Source: Streptomyces sp. NRRL F-5135 (GTDB lineage Bacteria; Actinomycetota; Actinomycetes; Streptomycetales; Streptomycetaceae). Taken from it: a DNA stretch of 64,000 nucleotides. Positions 27,347 through 37,455 of the stretch are shown in pieces; within the stretch, counting starts at the first letter, position 1; the number at the start of each line of letters is the position of its first letter. The stretch lies in NCBI RefSeq assembly GCF_000719775.1, contig NZ_JOHR01000002.1, positions 186,001-250,000 of the forward strand, read 5' to 3'. The notes below the pieces were generated by a model. That model was given only the letters and a program-made list of their open reading frames with translations. It was not told the origin of the DNA and made no database searches. The translations under genes were made by a program, and so were the position numbers.

Positions 27347-28095
27347 CCGCCGATTCTCGACGGCGACCGCTGCCGTATGCCAGACCGGGGGCATAGCCGC
27401 AGCGTGGTTGTGACCGAGCGGGGACGGACGCGACGAGAAGCGGCCCGAGCCAGGCGCCGAGCGGCCAGGACCCGGCGCTCCGGCCCGGCCCCGGATCGCC
27501 TTCGGGTCTGGTCCCGATGAACGCGGTATACGCACCCGGGGACACAAAAGGCGGCTGTCGACGTCAGCGAACGGCTACCCTCGGTTACAGGTGCCCGCCT
27601 CGGCGTCAAAGCCCCGCCGCCCCGCCGAAGCCCGCCCCTCGTCCGGCGCGATCGCGCCGCCCCGTGCGGCATACAGGATTGGCGCCGTCCCCCGTGGGGT
27701 ACGCTGTCGGGCCGCGATTGGCCATGGCCAGGCGGCCTGTGGCACACTGTTCAGGTTGCTCGGTTGAGTGCCGATGCTGCGCGCCTCCCGCCGGGGGGAC
27801 CGGAAGCGAGTCCCACAGTACTCGTCGCGCCAACTGCCTTGCGGGGCAGCGCTGGGGCGGACGTACGGGAATCTTCCGGGAAGCGTCAGCGGGGTGCCGA
27901 CCAGGCTCCCGGTGGGTGTTGTGCCCCCGGCCCGCGGCGGCAGTGCCGTACCCCCTCGGTTGGGAAATCCTTCGGGAAAGCTCCGTGGAGGGGATGCGAC
28001 ACGCCCGACCGCGTGGGTCGGAGCAGCGGCGGTCCGCGAGGATCGCGCCCCAGCGGGCTCCAGAGCGTTACGAGAGACAGGACTACGAAGCAGCC
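27347..28095 (+). promoter_or_regulatory. Upstream region and leader of the S10 operon
   Basis: About 750 nt without a supported gene separate the unknown minus-strand gene from rpsJ. TTGGCG (27679-27684) and TACGCT (27700-27705) resemble promoter hexamers but are only 15 nt apart. A 25-nt element at 27997-28021, nearly identical to one before rpsL, lies 74 nt before the rpsJ start. A long transcribed leader seems likely. Confidence 0.4.
27997..28021 (+). promoter_or_regulatory. Leader element shared with rpsL
   Basis: It differs from 14707-14731 at one base of 25. CCGACC pairs with GGTCGG around GCGTG to form a short hairpin. Common control of the str and S10 operons is inferred. Confidence 0.6.
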
Positions 28096-28404
28096 ATGGC
28101 GGGACAGAAGATCCGCATCCGGCTCAAGGCCTACGACCACGAGGTCATCGACTCCTCGGCGAAGAAGATCGTCGAGACGGTGACCCGCACTGGTGCGTCG
28201 GTCGCGGGCCCGGTGCCGCTGCCCACAGAGAAGAACGTGTACTGCGTCATCAAGTCGCCGCACAAGTACAAGGACTCGCGCGAGCACTTCGAGATGCGCA
28301 CGCACAAGCGCCTGATCGACATCCTCGACCCGACGCCCAAGACCGTTGACTCGTTGATGCGCCTGGACCTTCCGGCCGGCGTCGACATCGAGATCAAGCT
28401 CTGA
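28096..28404 (+). CDS. rpsJ: 30S ribosomal protein S10
   Basis: A 102-residue protein from ATG 28096; the open frame extends far upstream but the S10 N-terminus is [19 protein letters not shown]. It carries [20 protein letters not shown] and [20 protein letters not shown], the loop that contacts the 30S head and, as NusE, binds NusB in antitermination. It ends [11 protein letters not shown]. First gene of the S10 operon, followed by rplC after 14 nt. AGAGACAGGA upstream provides a modest RBS. Confidence 0.98.
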   Translation: MAGQKIRIRLKAYDHEVIDSSAKKIVETVTRTGASVAGPVPLPTEKNVYCVIKSPHKYKDSREHFEMRTHKRLIDILDPTPKTVDSLMRLDLPAGVDIEIKL

Positions 28405-28418
28405 GAGGCGCGGAAGAG

Positions 28419-29063
28419 ATGGCTAAGCAGATCAAGGGTGTCCTGGGCGAGAAGCTCGGCATGACCCAGGTCTGGGACGAGAACAACCGTGTCGTCCCGG
28501 TCACCGTGGTCAAGGCCGGTCCCTGCGTCGTGACCCAGGTCCGTACGAACGACTCCGACGGCTACGAGTCGGTCCAGATCGCCTTCGGCGAGATCGACCC
28601 GCGCAAGGTGAACAAGCCCCTCAAGGGCCACTTCGCCAAGGCCGACGTGACCCCCCGCCGCCACCTGGTGGAGCTCCGCACCTCCGACGCGTCCGAGTAC
28701 ACGCTCGGCCAGGAGGTCACCGCCGAGGTGTTCGAGTCCGGCGTCAAGGTCGACGTCACGGGCAAGAGCAAGGGCAAGGGCTTCGCCGGTGTCATGAAGC
28801 GTCACAACTTCAAGGGCCTCGGCGCCGGTCACGGCACCCAGCGCAAGCACCGCTCCCCCGGCTCCATCGGTGGCTGCGCCACCCCGGGCCGTGTGTTCAA
28901 GGGCCTCCGCATGGCGGGCCGCATGGGCAACGAGCGGGTCACCACCCAGAACCTGACCGTTCACGCCGTTGACGCGGAGAAGGGGCTGCTCCTGATCAAG
29001 GGCGCGGTTCCTGGTCCGAACGGCGGCCTCGTCCTGGTCCGTACCGCGGCCAAGGGGGCCTGA
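28419..29063 (+). CDS. rplC: 50S ribosomal protein L3
   Basis: A 214-residue early-assembly 23S rRNA-binding protein. It begins [20 protein letters not shown] and has the long loop that reaches the peptidyl-transferase centre, [20 protein letters not shown] and [20 protein letters not shown] with GRMGNERVT. Length is typical for actinobacteria. RBS GAGAGG lies upstream. It is second in the S10 operon, 8 nt before rplD. Confidence 0.98.
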   Translation: MAKQIKGVLGEKLGMTQVWDENNRVVPVTVVKAGPCVVTQVRTNDSDGYESVQIAFGEIDPRKVNKPLKGHFAKADVTPRRHLVELRTSDASEYTLGQEVTAEVFESGVKVDVTGKSKGKGFAGVMKRHNFKGLGAGHGTQRKHRSPGSIGGCATPGRVFKGLRMAGRMGNERVTTQNLTVHAVDAEKGLLLIKGAVPGPNGGLVLVRTAAKGA

Positions 29064-29071
29064 GGTAACCG

Positions 29072-29725
29072 ATGAGCACCATTGACATCCTTTCGCCGGC
29101 AGGCGACAAGGCCGGGACCGTCGAGCTCCCCGCGGAGATCTTCGACGCGAAGGTCAGCATCCCGCTGATCCACCAGGTCGTCGTCGCCCAGCTGGCCGCT
29201 GCCCGACAGGGCACGCACAAGACCAAGACCCGCGGCGAGGTCCGTGGCGGTGGCAAGAAGCCGTACCGCCAGAAGGGCACCGGCCGCGCCCGCCAGGGTT
29301 CGACCCGCGCGCCGCAGTTCGCCGGCGGTGGCGTCGTCCACGGCCCCGTGCCGCGTGACTACTCGCAGCGGACCCCGAAGAAGATGAAGGCCGCCGCCCT
29401 GCGCGGTGCCCTCACCGACCGGGCCCGCCACTCGCGCATCCACGTCGTCTCCGGCGTGGTCGAGGGCGAGATCTCCACCAAGGCCGCCAAGACCCTGTTC
29501 GGCAAGATCAGCGAGCGCAAGAACCTGCTCCTGGTCGCCGAGCGGACCGACGAGGCCGCGTGGCTGTCCGCCCGCAACCTGCCCCAGGTGCACATCCTGG
29601 CGCCGGGCCAGCTGAACACGTACGACGTGATGCGTTCCGAGGACGTGGTCTTCACCAAGGCCGCCTTCGAGTCCTTCGTGTCTGGCCCCTCCAAGGCCGC
29701 TGAGACTGAAGGGAGCGAGGCCTGA
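29072..29725 (+). CDS. rplD: 50S ribosomal protein L4
   Basis: A 217-residue protein with the exit-tunnel loop [20 protein letters not shown] then [18 protein letters not shown], the region where macrolide-resistance changes arise; it appears wild type. The C-terminal globular part includes [18 protein letters not shown] and [10 protein letters not shown]. In enteric bacteria L4 represses the S10 operon; the leader here does not visibly copy that E. coli structure. Its stop overlaps the rplW start by one base (TGATG). Confidence 0.98.
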   Translation: MSTIDILSPAGDKAGTVELPAEIFDAKVSIPLIHQVVVAQLAAARQGTHKTKTRGEVRGGGKKPYRQKGTGRARQGSTRAPQFAGGGVVHGPVPRDYSQRTPKKMKAAALRGALTDRARHSRIHVVSGVVEGEISTKAAKTLFGKISERKNLLLVAERTDEAAWLSARNLPQVHILAPGQLNTYDVMRSEDVVFTKAAFESFVSGPSKAAETEGSEA

Positions 29726-30135
29726 TGGCTACGCGACACCCGAGCATCGCCCCGAAGGCCGCCAAGGCCGCCAAGGCCGCGCGTGCCGCCAAGGCCCGCC
29801 GCGGTCCCGGCCCGGCCGTCGAGACGCCGCTGAGCAAGACGCTGGCGGACCCGCGCGACATCCTCGTCAAGCCGGTCGTCTCGGAGAAGAGCTACGCGCT
29901 GCTCGACGAGAACAAGTACACGTTCGTCGTCGACCCGCGCGCGAACAAGACCCAGATCAAGGAGGCCGTCCAGGCGGTCTTCTCGGTCAAGGTCACCGGG
30001 GTCAACACGCTGAACCGGCAGGGCAAGCGCAAGCGCACCCGCACCGGTTTCGGCAAGCGCGCCGACACCAAGCGCGCCATCGTGACCCTCGCCGAGGGCG
30101 ACCGTATCGACATCTTCGGCGGCCCGACCTCCTAA
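29725..30135 (+). CDS. rplW: 50S ribosomal protein L23
   Basis: A 136-residue L23 with a roughly 35-residue N-terminal Ala/Lys/Arg extension ([20 protein letters not shown]) typical of streptomycetes. The conserved core is [39 protein letters not shown] and [20 protein letters not shown]23 sits at the tunnel exit and docks trigger factor and SRP. Translationally coupled to rplD (TGATG). Confidence 0.97.
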   Translation: MATRHPSIAPKAAKAAKAARAAKARRGPGPAVETPLSKTLADPRDILVKPVVSEKSYALLDENKYTFVVDPRANKTQIKEAVQAVFSVKVTGVNTLNRQGKRKRTRTGFGKRADTKRAIVTLAEGDRIDIFGGPTS

Positions 30136-30183
30136 CCGGAGATCGGTTCGTTCAGAAGTCCGGAATATTCCGAGGACTGAGAA

Positions 30184-31020
30184 ATGGGTATCCGCAAGTA
30201 CAAGCCGACGACTCCGGGCCGTCGTGGGTCCAGCGTCGCCGACTTTGTCGAGATCACGCGGTCCACGCCGGAGAAGTCGCTGGTCCGTCCCCTGCACAGC
30301 AAGGGCGGCCGTAACAACGCCGGTCGTGTGACCATGCGCCACCAGGGTGGCGGCCACAAGCGCGCCTACCGCGTGATCGACTTCCGTCGTCACGACAAGG
30401 ACGGCGTGCCGGCCAAGGTCGCGCACATCGAGTACGACCCGAACCGCACCGCGCGCATCGCGCTCCTGCACTACGCGGACGGCGAGAAGCGCTACATCAT
30501 CGCGCCGCGCGGCCTCGGCCAGGGCGACCGGGTGGAGAACGGCCCCACGGCCGACATCAAGCCCGGCAACAACCTGGCGCTGCGCAACATCCCGGTGGGT
30601 ACGACCATCCACGCCATCGAGCTGCGGCCCGGCGGCGGCGCGAAGTTCGCCCGCTCCGCGGGTGCCTCCGTGCAGCTGCTGGCGAAGGAGGGCTCCATGG
30701 CCCACCTCCGCATGCCGTCGGGTGAGATCCGCCTGGTCGACGTCCGCTGCCGCGCCACCATCGGCGAGGTCGGCAACGCCGAGCAGTCGAACATCAACTG
30801 GGGCAAGGCCGGCCGCATGCGGTGGAAGGGCGTCCGCCCCTCCGTCCGCGGTGTCGCCATGAACCCGGTCGACCACCCGCACGGTGGTGGTGAGGGCAAG
30901 ACCTCCGGTGGTCGCCACCCGGTCTCGCCCTGGGGTCAGAAGGAGGGTCGTACGCGTTCTCCCAAGAAGGCGAGCAACAAGTACATCGTCCGCCGCCGCA
31001 AGACGAACAAGAAGCGCTAG
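30184..31020 (+). CDS. rplB: 50S ribosomal protein L2
   Basis: A 278-residue protein essential for peptidyl-transferase function and subunit association. It begins [20 protein letters not shown], has [40 protein letters not shown] and the C-terminal [20 protein letters not shown] containing the conserved His. It ends in a basic tail ([15 protein letters not shown]). It sits between rplW and rpsS in the S10 operon with a GGACTGAGAA upstream. Confidence 0.98.
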   Translation: MGIRKYKPTTPGRRGSSVADFVEITRSTPEKSLVRPLHSKGGRNNAGRVTMRHQGGGHKRAYRVIDFRRHDKDGVPAKVAHIEYDPNRTARIALLHYADGEKRYIIAPRGLGQGDRVENGPTADIKPGNNLALRNIPVGTTIHAIELRPGGGAKFARSAGASVQLLAKEGSMAHLRMPSGEIRLVDVRCRATIGEVGNAEQSNINWGKAGRMRWKGVRPSVRGVAMNPVDHPHGGGEGKTSGGRHPVSPWGQKEGRTRSPKKASNKYIVRRRKTNKKR

Positions 31021-31032
31021 GAGCGGGTTCAG

Positions 31033-31314
31033 ATGCCGCGCAGTCTCAAGAAGGGGCCCTTCGTCGACGACCACCTGATCAAGAAGGTGGATGTCCAGAA
31101 CGAAGCCGGCACCAAGAACGTCATCAAGACCTGGTCCCGTCGCTCGATGATCGTCCCGGCCATGCTGGGCCACACGATCGCGGTGCACAACGGCAAGATC
31201 CATGTCCCGGTGTTCATCACCGAGTCCATGGTCGGCCACAAGCTCGGCGAGTTCTCGCCGACTCGCACCTTCCGCGGCCACGTCAAGGACGACCGGAAGT
31301 CGAAGCGCCGCTAA
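31033..31314 (+). CDS. rpsS: 30S ribosomal protein S19
   Basis: A 93-residue protein of the 30S head that pairs with S13. It begins [20 protein letters not shown] and has [40 protein letters not shown] and [17 protein letters not shown] at the C-terminus. AGGAGCGG precedes the ATG. Normal length, next gene rplV. Confidence 0.98.
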   Translation: MPRSLKKGPFVDDHLIKKVDVQNEAGTKNVIKTWSRRSMIVPAMLGHTIAVHNGKIHVPVFITESMVGHKLGEFSPTRTFRGHVKDDRKSKRR

Positions 31315-31355
31315 GCGGGGTGGAAACGACTATGACTCACACCGAAGGGACAACC

Positions 31356-31703
31356 ATGGAAGCCAGGGCCCAGGCGCGGTACATCCGCGTCACGCCCATG
31401 AAGGCCCGCCGCGTGGTGGACCTCATCCGTGGCATGGACGCCACGGAGGCTCAGGCGGTCCTGCGTTTCGCCCCGCAGGCCGCGAGCGTGCCCGTCGGCA
31501 AGGTGCTGGACAGCGCCATCGCCAACGCCGCGCACAACTACGACCACACGGACGCCTCTTCGCTGGTCATCAGCGAGGCGTACGTGGACGAGGGCCCGAC
31601 CCTGAAGCGGTTCCGGCCGCGCGCCCAGGGCCGTGCCTACCGGATCCGTAAGCGGACCAGCCACATCACCGTGGTCGTCAGCAGCAAGGAAGGAACCCGG
31701 TAA
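31356..31703 (+). CDS. rplV: 50S ribosomal protein L22
   Basis: A 115-residue protein. ATG 31356 is preferred over 31320 because GAAGGGA is 6 nt upstream and the product then begins [20 protein letters not shown] as in other streptomycetes. It carries [20 protein letters not shown] and the tunnel hairpin [20 protein letters not shown], a site of macrolide resistance that is wild type here. The stop overlaps the rpsC start by one base (TAATG). Confidence 0.97.
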   Translation: MEARAQARYIRVTPMKARRVVDLIRGMDATEAQAVLRFAPQAASVPVGKVLDSAIANAAHNYDHTDASSLVISEAYVDEGPTLKRFRPRAQGRAYRIRKRTSHITVVVSSKEGTR

Positions 31704-32548
31704 TGGGCCAGAAGGTTAACCCGCACGGGTTCCGGCTCGGTGTCACCACGGACTTCAAGTCCCGCTGGTACGCCGACAAGCTGTACAAGGACTACGTCAA
31801 GGAAGACGTCGCCATTCGTCGCATGATGACGAAGGGCATGGAGCGGGCCGGCATCTCCAAGGTGGAGATCGAGCGCACCCGCGACCGCGTCCGCGTGGAC
31901 ATCCACACCGCGCGCCCGGGCATCGTCATCGGCCGCCGCGGCGCCGAGGCCGACCGCATCCGCGGCGAGCTGGAGAAGCTCACCGGCAAGCAGGTCCAGC
32001 TGAACATCCTCGAGGTCAAGAACCCCGAGGTGGACGCCCAGCTGGTGGCCCAGGCCGTCGCCGAGCAGCTGTCCTCCCGCGTCTCCTTCCGTCGCGCCAT
32101 GCGCAAGAGCATGCAGTCGACGATGAAGGCCGGCGCCAAGGGCATCAAGATCCAGTGCGGTGGCCGTCTCGGCGGCGCCGAGATGTCCCGCTCGGAGTTC
32201 TACCGCGAGGGCCGCGTGCCCCTGCACACGCTCCGCGCGAACGTCGACTACGGCTTCTTCGAGGCCAAGACGACCTTCGGCCGCATCGGCGTGAAGGTCT
32301 GGATCTACAAGGGCGACGTCAAGAACATCGCCGAGGTGCGTGCCGAGAACGCCGCGGCCCGCGCCGGCAACCGTCCGGCCCGTGGCGGCGGCAGCGACCG
32401 TCCCGCCGGCCGCGGTGGCCGTGGCGGCGAGCGTGGCCGCGGCCGCAAGCCGCAGCAGAGCCAGCAGACCGAGGCCCCCAAGGCCGAGGCCACCGCTGCT
32501 CCGGCCGCCGAGGCGACGTCCTCTTCTACCGGCGGAACGGAGGCCTGA
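31703..32548 (+). CDS. rpsC: 30S ribosomal protein S3
   Basis: A 281-residue protein. The KH domain contains [20 protein letters not shown] with the GRRG loop. The C-terminal S3 domain has [20 protein letters not shown] and [21 protein letters not shown] low-complexity Gly/Arg/Pro then Ala/Glu tail of about 65 residues (from residue 216) follows, which is usual in actinobacteria. S3 lines the mRNA entry tunnel and helps helicase activity. Coupled to rplV. Confidence 0.98.
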   Translation: MGQKVNPHGFRLGVTTDFKSRWYADKLYKDYVKEDVAIRRMMTKGMERAGISKVEIERTRDRVRVDIHTARPGIVIGRRGAEADRIRGELEKLTGKQVQLNILEVKNPEVDAQLVAQAVAEQLSSRVSFRRAMRKSMQSTMKAGAKGIKIQCGGRLGGAEMSRSEFYREGRVPLHTLRANVDYGFFEAKTTFGRIGVKVWIYKGDVKNIAEVRAENAAARAGNRPARGGGSDRPAGRGGRGGERGRGRKPQQSQQTEAPKAEATAAPAAEATSSSTGGTEA

Positions 32549-32553
32549 CCGAC

Positions 32554-32973
32554 ATGCTGATCCCCCGTAGGGTCAAGCACCGCAAGCAGCACCACCCGAA
32601 GCGGACCGGTATGTCCAAGGGTGGTACGCAGGTTTCGTTCGGCGAGTACGGCATCCAGGCGCTGACCCCGGCGTACGTGACGAACCGCCAGATCGAGGCC
32701 GCGCGTATCGCGATGACCCGTCACATCAAGCGTGGCGGCAAGGTCTGGATCAACATCTACCCGGACCGTCCGCTCACCAAGAAGCCCGCCGAGACCCGCA
32801 TGGGTTCCGGTAAGGGTTCCCCCGAGTGGTGGATCGCGAACGTCAAGCCCGGCCGGGTGATGTTCGAGCTGTCCTACCCGAACGAGAAGATTGCGCGTGA
32901 GGCGCTTACCCGCGCTGCTCACAAGCTTCCGATGAAGTGCCGGATCGTTCGGCGCGAGGCAGGTGAGTCGTGA
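32554..32973 (+). CDS. rplP: 50S ribosomal protein L16
   Basis: A 139-residue protein from ATG 32554, 5 nt after rpsC. It begins [20 protein letters not shown] and has [40 protein letters not shown] and [21 protein letters not shown]16 helps position the A-site tRNA and is where evernimicin resistance changes occur; no such change is recognised. Its stop overlaps the next gene (GTGATG). Confidence 0.97.
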   Translation: MLIPRRVKHRKQHHPKRTGMSKGGTQVSFGEYGIQALTPAYVTNRQIEAARIAMTRHIKRGGKVWINIYPDRPLTKKPAETRMGSGKGSPEWWIANVKPGRVMFELSYPNEKIAREALTRAAHKLPMKCRIVRREAGES

Positions 32974-33197
32974 TGGCGGCCGTGACCAAGGCGTCCGAAC
33001 TCCGCGAGCTGGGCAGCGAGGAGCTTGTCGCCAAGCTCCGCGAGGCCAAGGAAGAGCTGTTCAACCTCCGCTTCCAGGCGGCGACCGGTCAGCTCGAGAA
33101 CCACGGTCGGCTGAAGGCCGTCCGGAAGGACATCGCGCGGATCTACACCCTGATGCGTGAGCGCGAGCTGGGCATCGAGACGGTGGAGAGCGCCTGA
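32973..33197 (+). CDS. rpmC: 50S ribosomal protein L29
   Basis: A 74-residue helical protein near the tunnel exit. The GTG at 32970 and ATG at 32973 are adjacent codons; the ATG gives the 74-residue form expected in Streptomyces. The conserved sequence is [21 protein letters not shown], read here as [20 protein letters not shown] and [20 protein letters not shown]. It binds L23 and 23S rRNA. It overlaps rplP upstream and rpsQ downstream (TGATG). Confidence 0.96.
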   Translation: MAAVTKASELRELGSEELVAKLREAKEELFNLRFQAATGQLENHGRLKAVRKDIARIYTLMRERELGIETVESA

Positions 33198-33484
33198 TGA
33201 GCGAGAGCAACGTGACTGAGACCACGAAGACAGACCGCGGCTTCCGCAAGACCCGTGAGGGCCTGGTCGTCAGCGACAAGATGGACAAGACCGTCGTCGT
33301 CGCCGTCGAGGACCGCGTCAAGCACGCGCTGTACGGCAAGGTCATCCGCCGTACGAACAAGCTCAAGGCGCACGACGAGCAGAACGCCGCCGGCGTCGGC
33401 GACCGCGTCCTCCTGATGGAGACCCGGCCGCTGTCCGCCACCAAGCGGTGGCGCATCGTCGAGATCCTCGAGAAGGCCAAGTAA
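33197..33484 (+). CDS. rpsQ: 30S ribosomal protein S17
   Basis: A 95-residue OB-fold protein that binds 16S rRNA early in assembly. After a short polar N-terminus it has [40 protein letters not shown] and [20 protein letters not shown]. Last gene of the S10 unit proper; a large structured intergenic region then precedes rplN. Confidence 0.97.
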   Translation: MSESNVTETTKTDRGFRKTREGLVVSDKMDKTVVVAVEDRVKHALYGKVIRRTNKLKAHDEQNAAGVGDRVLLMETRPLSATKRWRIVEILEKAK

Positions 33485-33488
33485 CCCC

Positions 33489-33600
33489 CTGCCGGTCTGC
33501 CAACAGGGCACCGACCGGCATCAGTTCCGCCAGGCTCGGCGGGGGTCCGCGAGTCACTAGTCCGCTAGTCGACTCCCGGACCCCCGCCGGGAACCGGCAG
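33489..33600 (+). promoter_or_regulatory. Large structured RNA region between rpsQ and rplN
   Basis: An outer stem CTGCCGGT/ACCGGCAG (33489-33496 with 33593-33600) encloses a long hairpin at 33537-33589: a 12-bp CGGCGGGGGTCC/GGACCCCCGCCG stem, then GAGTC/GACTC and ACTAG/CTAGT stacked on a TCCG loop. It separates the S10 and spc gene groups. It could be an internal terminator, processing site or protein-binding leader; the sequence alone does not decide. Confidence 0.6.
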
Positions 33601-33617
33601 ACGATCAGGAGATAGAC

Positions 33618-33986
33618 GTGATCCAGCAGGAGTCGCGACTGCGCGTCGCCGACAACACGGGTGCGAAGGAAATTCTCACCATCCGTGTTCTCGGTGGCTC
33701 GGGTCGCCGCTACGCGGGTATCGGTGACGTCATCGTCGCCACCGTGAAGGACGCGATCCCCGGTGGCAACGTGAAGAAGGGTGACGTCGTCAAGGCCGTC
33801 ATCGTTCGCACCGTCAAGGAGCGCCGCCGTCCGGACGGCTCGTACATCCGCTTCGACGAGAACGCCGCCGTCATTCTGAAGAACGACGGCGACCCTCGCG
33901 GCACCCGTATCTTCGGCCCGGTGGGCCGTGAGCTGCGCGAGAAGAAGTTCATGAAGATCATCTCGCTCGCGCCGGAGGTGCTGTAA
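33618..33986 (+). CDS. rplN: 50S ribosomal protein L14
   Basis: A 122-residue protein from GTG 33618 with AGGAGATAG upstream. It begins [17 protein letters not shown] and has [40 protein letters not shown] and [12 protein letters not shown] at the end. It forms inter-subunit bridge B8 and binds RsfS during silencing. First gene of the spc group, 2 nt before rplX. Confidence 0.97.
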   Translation: MIQQESRLRVADNTGAKEILTIRVLGGSGRRYAGIGDVIVATVKDAIPGGNVKKGDVVKAVIVRTVKERRRPDGSYIRFDENAAVILKNDGDPRGTRIFGPVGRELREKKFMKIISLAPEVL

Positions 33987-33988
33987 GC

Positions 33989-34312
33989 ATGAAGATCAAG
34001 AAGGGCGACCTGGTCCAGGTCATCACCGGTAAGGACAAGGGCAAGCAGGGCAAGGTCATCGTGGCCTACCCGGCCAAGGACCGTGTCCTCGTCGAGGGTG
34101 TCAACCGGGTCAAGAAGCACACGAAGGCCGGTCAGACGGCTCGCGGCTCGCAGACGGGCGGCATCGTGACCACCGAGGCCCCGATCCACGTCAGCAACGT
34201 TCAGCTGGTCGTGGAGAAGGACGGCAAGAAGGTCGTCACGCGCGTCGGCTACCGTTTCGACGACGAGGGCAACAAGATCCGCGTTGCCAAGCGGACCGGT
34301 GAGGACATCTGA
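33989..34312 (+). CDS. rplX: 50S ribosomal protein L24
   Basis: A 107-residue assembly-initiator protein with an N-terminal KOW motif ([20 protein letters not shown]). [20 protein letters not shown] and a C-terminal [20 protein letters not shown] follow. It binds the 5' domain of 23S rRNA. It is coupled to rplE by a one-base TGATG overlap. Confidence 0.97.
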   Translation: MKIKKGDLVQVITGKDKGKQGKVIVAYPAKDRVLVEGVNRVKKHTKAGQTARGSQTGGIVTTEAPIHVSNVQLVVEKDGKKVVTRVGYRFDDEGNKIRVAKRTGEDI

Positions 34313-34872
34313 TGACTGCCACCACCAACGCGCCGCGGCTCAAGCTGCGCTACCGCGAGGAGATCGCGGGCAAGCTGCGTGACGAGTTCAAGTACGAGAA
34401 CGTCATGCAGACCCCCGGGCTCGTCAAGATCGTGGTCAACATGGGTGTGGGCGACGCCGCCCGCGACTCGAAGCTGATCGAGGGTGCCATCAAGGACCTC
34501 ACCCAGATCACCGGCCAGAAGCCGTCCGTCACCAAGGCCCGGAAGTCCATCGCGCAGTTCAAGCTGCGCGAGGGTCAGCCGATCGGCTGCCACGTCACCC
34601 TCCGCGGTGACCGCATGTGGGAGTTCCTGGACCGTACGCTGTCGCTCGCGCTGCCGCGTATCCGTGACTTCCGCGGCCTGTCCCCGAAGCAGTTCGACGG
34701 CCGTGGCAACTACACGTTCGGTCTCACGGAGCAGGTCATGTTCCACGAGATCGACCAGGACAAGATCGACCGGGTCCGGGGCATGGACATCACCGTGGTC
34801 ACCACGGCGACCAACGACGACGAGGGTCGTGCCCTCCTTCGTCACCTCGGCTTCCCGTTCAAGGAGAACTGA
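34312..34872 (+). CDS. rplE: 50S ribosomal protein L5
   Basis: A 186-residue 5S rRNA-binding protein of the central protuberance. It has [60 protein letters not shown] and [20 protein letters not shown]. The start overlaps the rplX stop. It is followed after 2 nt by the zinc-type rpsN. Confidence 0.98.
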   Translation: MTATTNAPRLKLRYREEIAGKLRDEFKYENVMQTPGLVKIVVNMGVGDAARDSKLIEGAIKDLTQITGQKPSVTKARKSIAQFKLREGQPIGCHVTLRGDRMWEFLDRTLSLALPRIRDFRGLSPKQFDGRGNYTFGLTEQVMFHEIDQDKIDRVRGMDITVVTTATNDDEGRALLRHLGFPFKEN

Positions 34873-34874
34873 CC

Positions 34875-35060
34875 GTGGCGAAGAAGGCTCTGATCGCTAA
34901 GGCCGCCCGCAAGCCGAAGTTCGGTGTGCGCGGTTACACCCGCTGCCAGCGCTGCGGCCGGCCCCACTCCGTCTACCGCAAGTTCGGCCTGTGCCGCGTG
35001 TGCCTCCGCGAGATGGCGCACCGTGGTGAGCTGCCGGGCGTGACCAAGAGCTCCTGGTAA
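34875..35060 (+). CDS. rpsN: 30S ribosomal protein S14, zinc-binding type
   Basis: A 61-residue short S14 from GTG 34875. Cys24, Cys27, Cys40 and Cys43 (TRCQRCGRP and LCRVCLRE) form a zinc site, so this is the C+ (zinc-dependent) paralogue. In Streptomyces a zinc-free S14 made under zinc starvation is encoded elsewhere under Zur control. It begins [20 protein letters not shown] and ends GVTKSSW. Normal length. Confidence 0.97.
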   Translation: MAKKALIAKAARKPKFGVRGYTRCQRCGRPHSVYRKFGLCRVCLREMAHRGELPGVTKSSW

Positions 35061-35079
35061 TTCCCGTTCCCACGGGAAT
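35060..35079 (+). terminator. Short hairpin between rpsN and rpsH
   Basis: ATTCCCGT (35060-35067) pairs with ACGGGAAT (35072-35079) around TCCC, overlapping the last base of the rpsN stop codon. The rest of the 216-nt gap to rpsH shows no gene. Possible attenuator or mRNA processing site. Confidence 0.4.
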
Positions 35080-35276
35080 CACCGGACGCTCTCGGTAAGC
35101 AATTCCGGGTTGGCGGAAGCCCACCTCCCCATGGCTTAGGCTTGGGGGGTTGGGCGCCCGCCGCCCGTGACGACTTACTACGCCGTAGGTCCCCGCACCG
35201 CACCCGTCCCGACCTGATTCGGGGAGAAGGACGGCGCATACAGGAAACCCCGGCGAGAGAGGCCGAAGGCCAATTC

Positions 35277-35675
35277 ATGACCATGACTGATCCCATCGCA
35301 GACATGCTCACGCGTCTGCGCAACGCGAACTCGGCGTACCACGACGAGGTCGTGATGCCGCACAGCAAGATCAAGTCGCACATCGCGGAGATCCTCCAGC
35401 AGGAGGGCTTCATCACCGGCTGGAAGGTCGAGGACGCCGAGGTCGGCAAGAACCTCACCCTCGAGCTGAAGTTCGGCCCGAACCGCGAGCGCTCGATCGC
35501 CGGCATCAAGCGCATCTCGAAGCCGGGTCTGCGCGTGTACGCGAAGTCCACCAACCTGCCGAAGGTCCTCGGCGGCCTGGGCGTGGCGATCATCTCCACG
35601 TCCCACGGTCTCCTGACCGGCCAGCAGGCTCAGAAGAAGGGCGTAGGTGGGGAAGTCCTCGCCTACGTCTGGTAG
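35277..35675 (+). CDS. rpsH: 30S ribosomal protein S8
   Basis: A 132-residue protein. ATG 35277 ([20 protein letters not shown]) gives the usual Streptomyces length; a second ATG at 35283 is possible. Conserved parts are [40 protein letters not shown] and the C-terminal [21 protein letters not shown]8 binds the 16S central domain and in E. coli represses the spc operon at rplE; no equivalent site is evident here. Confidence 0.97.
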   Translation: MTMTDPIADMLTRLRNANSAYHDEVVMPHSKIKSHIAEILQQEGFITGWKVEDAEVGKNLTLELKFGPNRERSIAGIKRISKPGLRVYAKSTNLPKVLGGLGVAIISTSHGLLTGQQAQKKGVGGEVLAYVW

Positions 35676-35696
35676 TCGGGAACGGAGGAAAAGCTC

Positions 35697-36236
35697 ATGT
35701 CGCGAATCGGCAAGCTCCCCATCCAGGTTCCCGCTGGTGTGGACGTCACCATCGACGGCCGCACGGTCGCGGTGAAGGGCCCCAAGGGTTCCCTCTCGCA
35801 CACCGTCGCCGCGCCGATCGAGGTCTCCAAGGACGAGGACGGCCTGCTCAAGGTCTCCCGCCCGAACGACGAGCGTCAGAACAAGGCCCTGCACGGCCTG
35901 TCCCGCACGCTGGTGGCGAACATGATCACCGGCGTGACCACGGGATACACGAAGGCACTCGAGATCAGCGGTGTCGGTTACCGCGTCCAGGCCAAGGGCT
36001 CCAACCTGGAGTTCTCCCTGGGCTACAGCCACCCGATCCTGGTCGAGGCCCCCGAGGGCATCTCCTTCAAGGTCGAGTCGCCCACGAAGTTCTCGGTCGA
36101 GGGCATCGACAAGCAGAAGGTCGGCGAGGTCGCCGCGAACATCCGCAAGCTGCGGAAGCCCGACCCGTACAAGGCCAAGGGTGTCAAGTACGCCGGCGAG
36201 GTCATCCGCCGCAAGGTCGGAAAGGCGGGTAAGTAA
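35697..36236 (+). CDS. rplF: 50S ribosomal protein L6
   Basis: A 179-residue two-domain protein near the factor-binding site. It begins [20 protein letters not shown] and has [40 protein letters not shown] and the C-terminal [30 protein letters not shown] precedes the ATG. Followed after 3 nt by rplR. Confidence 0.98.
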   Translation: MSRIGKLPIQVPAGVDVTIDGRTVAVKGPKGSLSHTVAAPIEVSKDEDGLLKVSRPNDERQNKALHGLSRTLVANMITGVTTGYTKALEISGVGYRVQAKGSNLEFSLGYSHPILVEAPEGISFKVESPTKFSVEGIDKQKVGEVAANIRKLRKPDPYKAKGVKYAGEVIRRKVGKAGK

Positions 36237-36239
36237 GCC

Positions 36240-36623
36240 ATGGCATACGGTGTGAAGATTGCCAAGGGCAAGGCCTACAAGGCCGCTGCCATCAAGCGCC
36301 GTCACATCCGCGTCCGCAAGAAGGTCTCGGGTACGCCGGAGCGTCCTCGTCTGGTCGTGACGCGCTCGAACCGCCACATGGTCGCCCAGGTCATCGACGA
36401 CATCGCGGGCCACACGCTCGCGTCGGCGTCCACCCTGGACACCTCGATCCGCGGTGGCGAGGGCGACAAGAGCGCCCAGGCCAAGCAGGTCGGCTCCCTG
36501 GTCGCCGAGCGTGCCAAGGCGGCGGGCGTCGAGGCCGTCGTGTTCGACCGCGGTGGTAACCAGTACGCAGGGCGGATTGCCGCTCTGGCTGACGCCGCCC
36601 GCGAAGCCGGGCTGAAGTTCTAG
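36240..36623 (+). CDS. rplR: 50S ribosomal protein L18
   Basis: A 127-residue 5S rRNA-binding protein. It begins [20 protein letters not shown] and has [40 protein letters not shown] and [20 protein letters not shown]. The N-terminal extension is basic, as in other actinobacteria. It works with L5 in the central protuberance. It sits between rplF and rpsE. Confidence 0.97.
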   Translation: MAYGVKIAKGKAYKAAAIKRRHIRVRKKVSGTPERPRLVVTRSNRHMVAQVIDDIAGHTLASASTLDTSIRGGEGDKSAQAKQVGSLVAERAKAAGVEAVVFDRGGNQYAGRIAALADAAREAGLKF

Positions 36624-36669
36624 TCCCGGCTCCCACGCACAGCGGACGTAACAGAGAGAGGTAAATCCA

Positions 36670-37272
36670 ATGGCTGGACCCCAGCGCCGCGGCAGCGGCG
36701 CCGGTGGCGGCGAGCGGCGGGACCGGAAGGGTCGCGACGGTGGCGCTGCCGCCGAGAAGACCGCTTACGTCGAGCGCGTCGTCGCGATCAACCGCGTCGC
36801 CAAGGTCGTGAAGGGTGGTCGTCGCTTCAGCTTCACCGCGCTGGTCGTGGTGGGCGACGGTGACGGCACCGTGGGTGTCGGGTACGGCAAGGCGAAGGAG
36901 GTGCCGGCCGCCATCGCCAAGGGCGTTGAGGAGGCCAAGAAGCACTTCTTCAAGGTGCCGCGTATCCAGGGCACCATCCCGCACCCGATCCAGGGCGAGA
37001 AGGCCGCGGGCGTCGTCCTGCTCAAGCCGGCTTCCCCCGGTACCGGCGTCATCGCCGGTGGCCCGGTGCGTGCCGTGCTCGAGTGCGCGGGCGTGCACGA
37101 CATCCTGTCGAAGTCGCTCGGCTCGGACAACGCGATCAACATCGTGCACGCGACGGTCGAGGCCCTCCGGGGTCTGCAGCGTCCCGAGGAGATCGCGGCC
37201 CGCCGCGGTCTGCCCCTCGAGGACGTGGCCCCCGCCGCACTGCTCCGTGCGCGTGCGGGAGCGGGTGCGTGA
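36670..37272 (+). CDS. rpsE: 30S ribosomal protein S5
   Basis: A 200-residue protein with an N-terminal Gly/Arg-rich extension ([20 protein letters not shown]), then the dsRBD-like [20 protein letters not shown] and the C-terminal [20 protein letters not shown] with [20 protein letters not shown]. The loop around KVVKGGRRF is where spectinomycin-resistance changes occur; no deletion is seen. The stop overlaps rpmD (TGATG). RBS GAGAGAGG. Confidence 0.98.
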   Translation: MAGPQRRGSGAGGGERRDRKGRDGGAAAEKTAYVERVVAINRVAKVVKGGRRFSFTALVVVGDGDGTVGVGYGKAKEVPAAIAKGVEEAKKHFFKVPRIQGTIPHPIQGEKAAGVVLLKPASPGTGVIAGGPVRAVLECAGVHDILSKSLGSDNAINIVHATVEALRGLQRPEEIAARRGLPLEDVAPAALLRARAGAGA

Positions 37273-37454
37273 TGGCCCGCCTCAAGATCACGCAGACGAA
37301 GTCGTACATCGGCAGCAAGCAGAACCACCGCGACACCCTGCGGACGCTCGGCCTGAAGAGGGTCGACGACGTGGTTGTCAAGGAGGACCGCCCCGAGTTC
37401 CGCGGCATGGTGCACACCGTCCGCCACCTCGTGACGGTTGAGGAGGTCGACTGA
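37272..37454 (+). CDS. rpmD: 50S ribosomal protein L30
   Basis: A 60-residue small ferredoxin-like-fold ribosomal protein. [40 protein letters not shown] and [14 protein letters not shown] cover the entire chain and match family length. It overlaps rpsE by one base and is followed 1 nt later by rplO. Confidence 0.97.
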   Translation: MARLKITQTKSYIGSKQNHRDTLRTLGLKRVDDVVVKEDRPEFRGMVHTVRHLVTVEEVD

Positions 37455-37455
37455 C

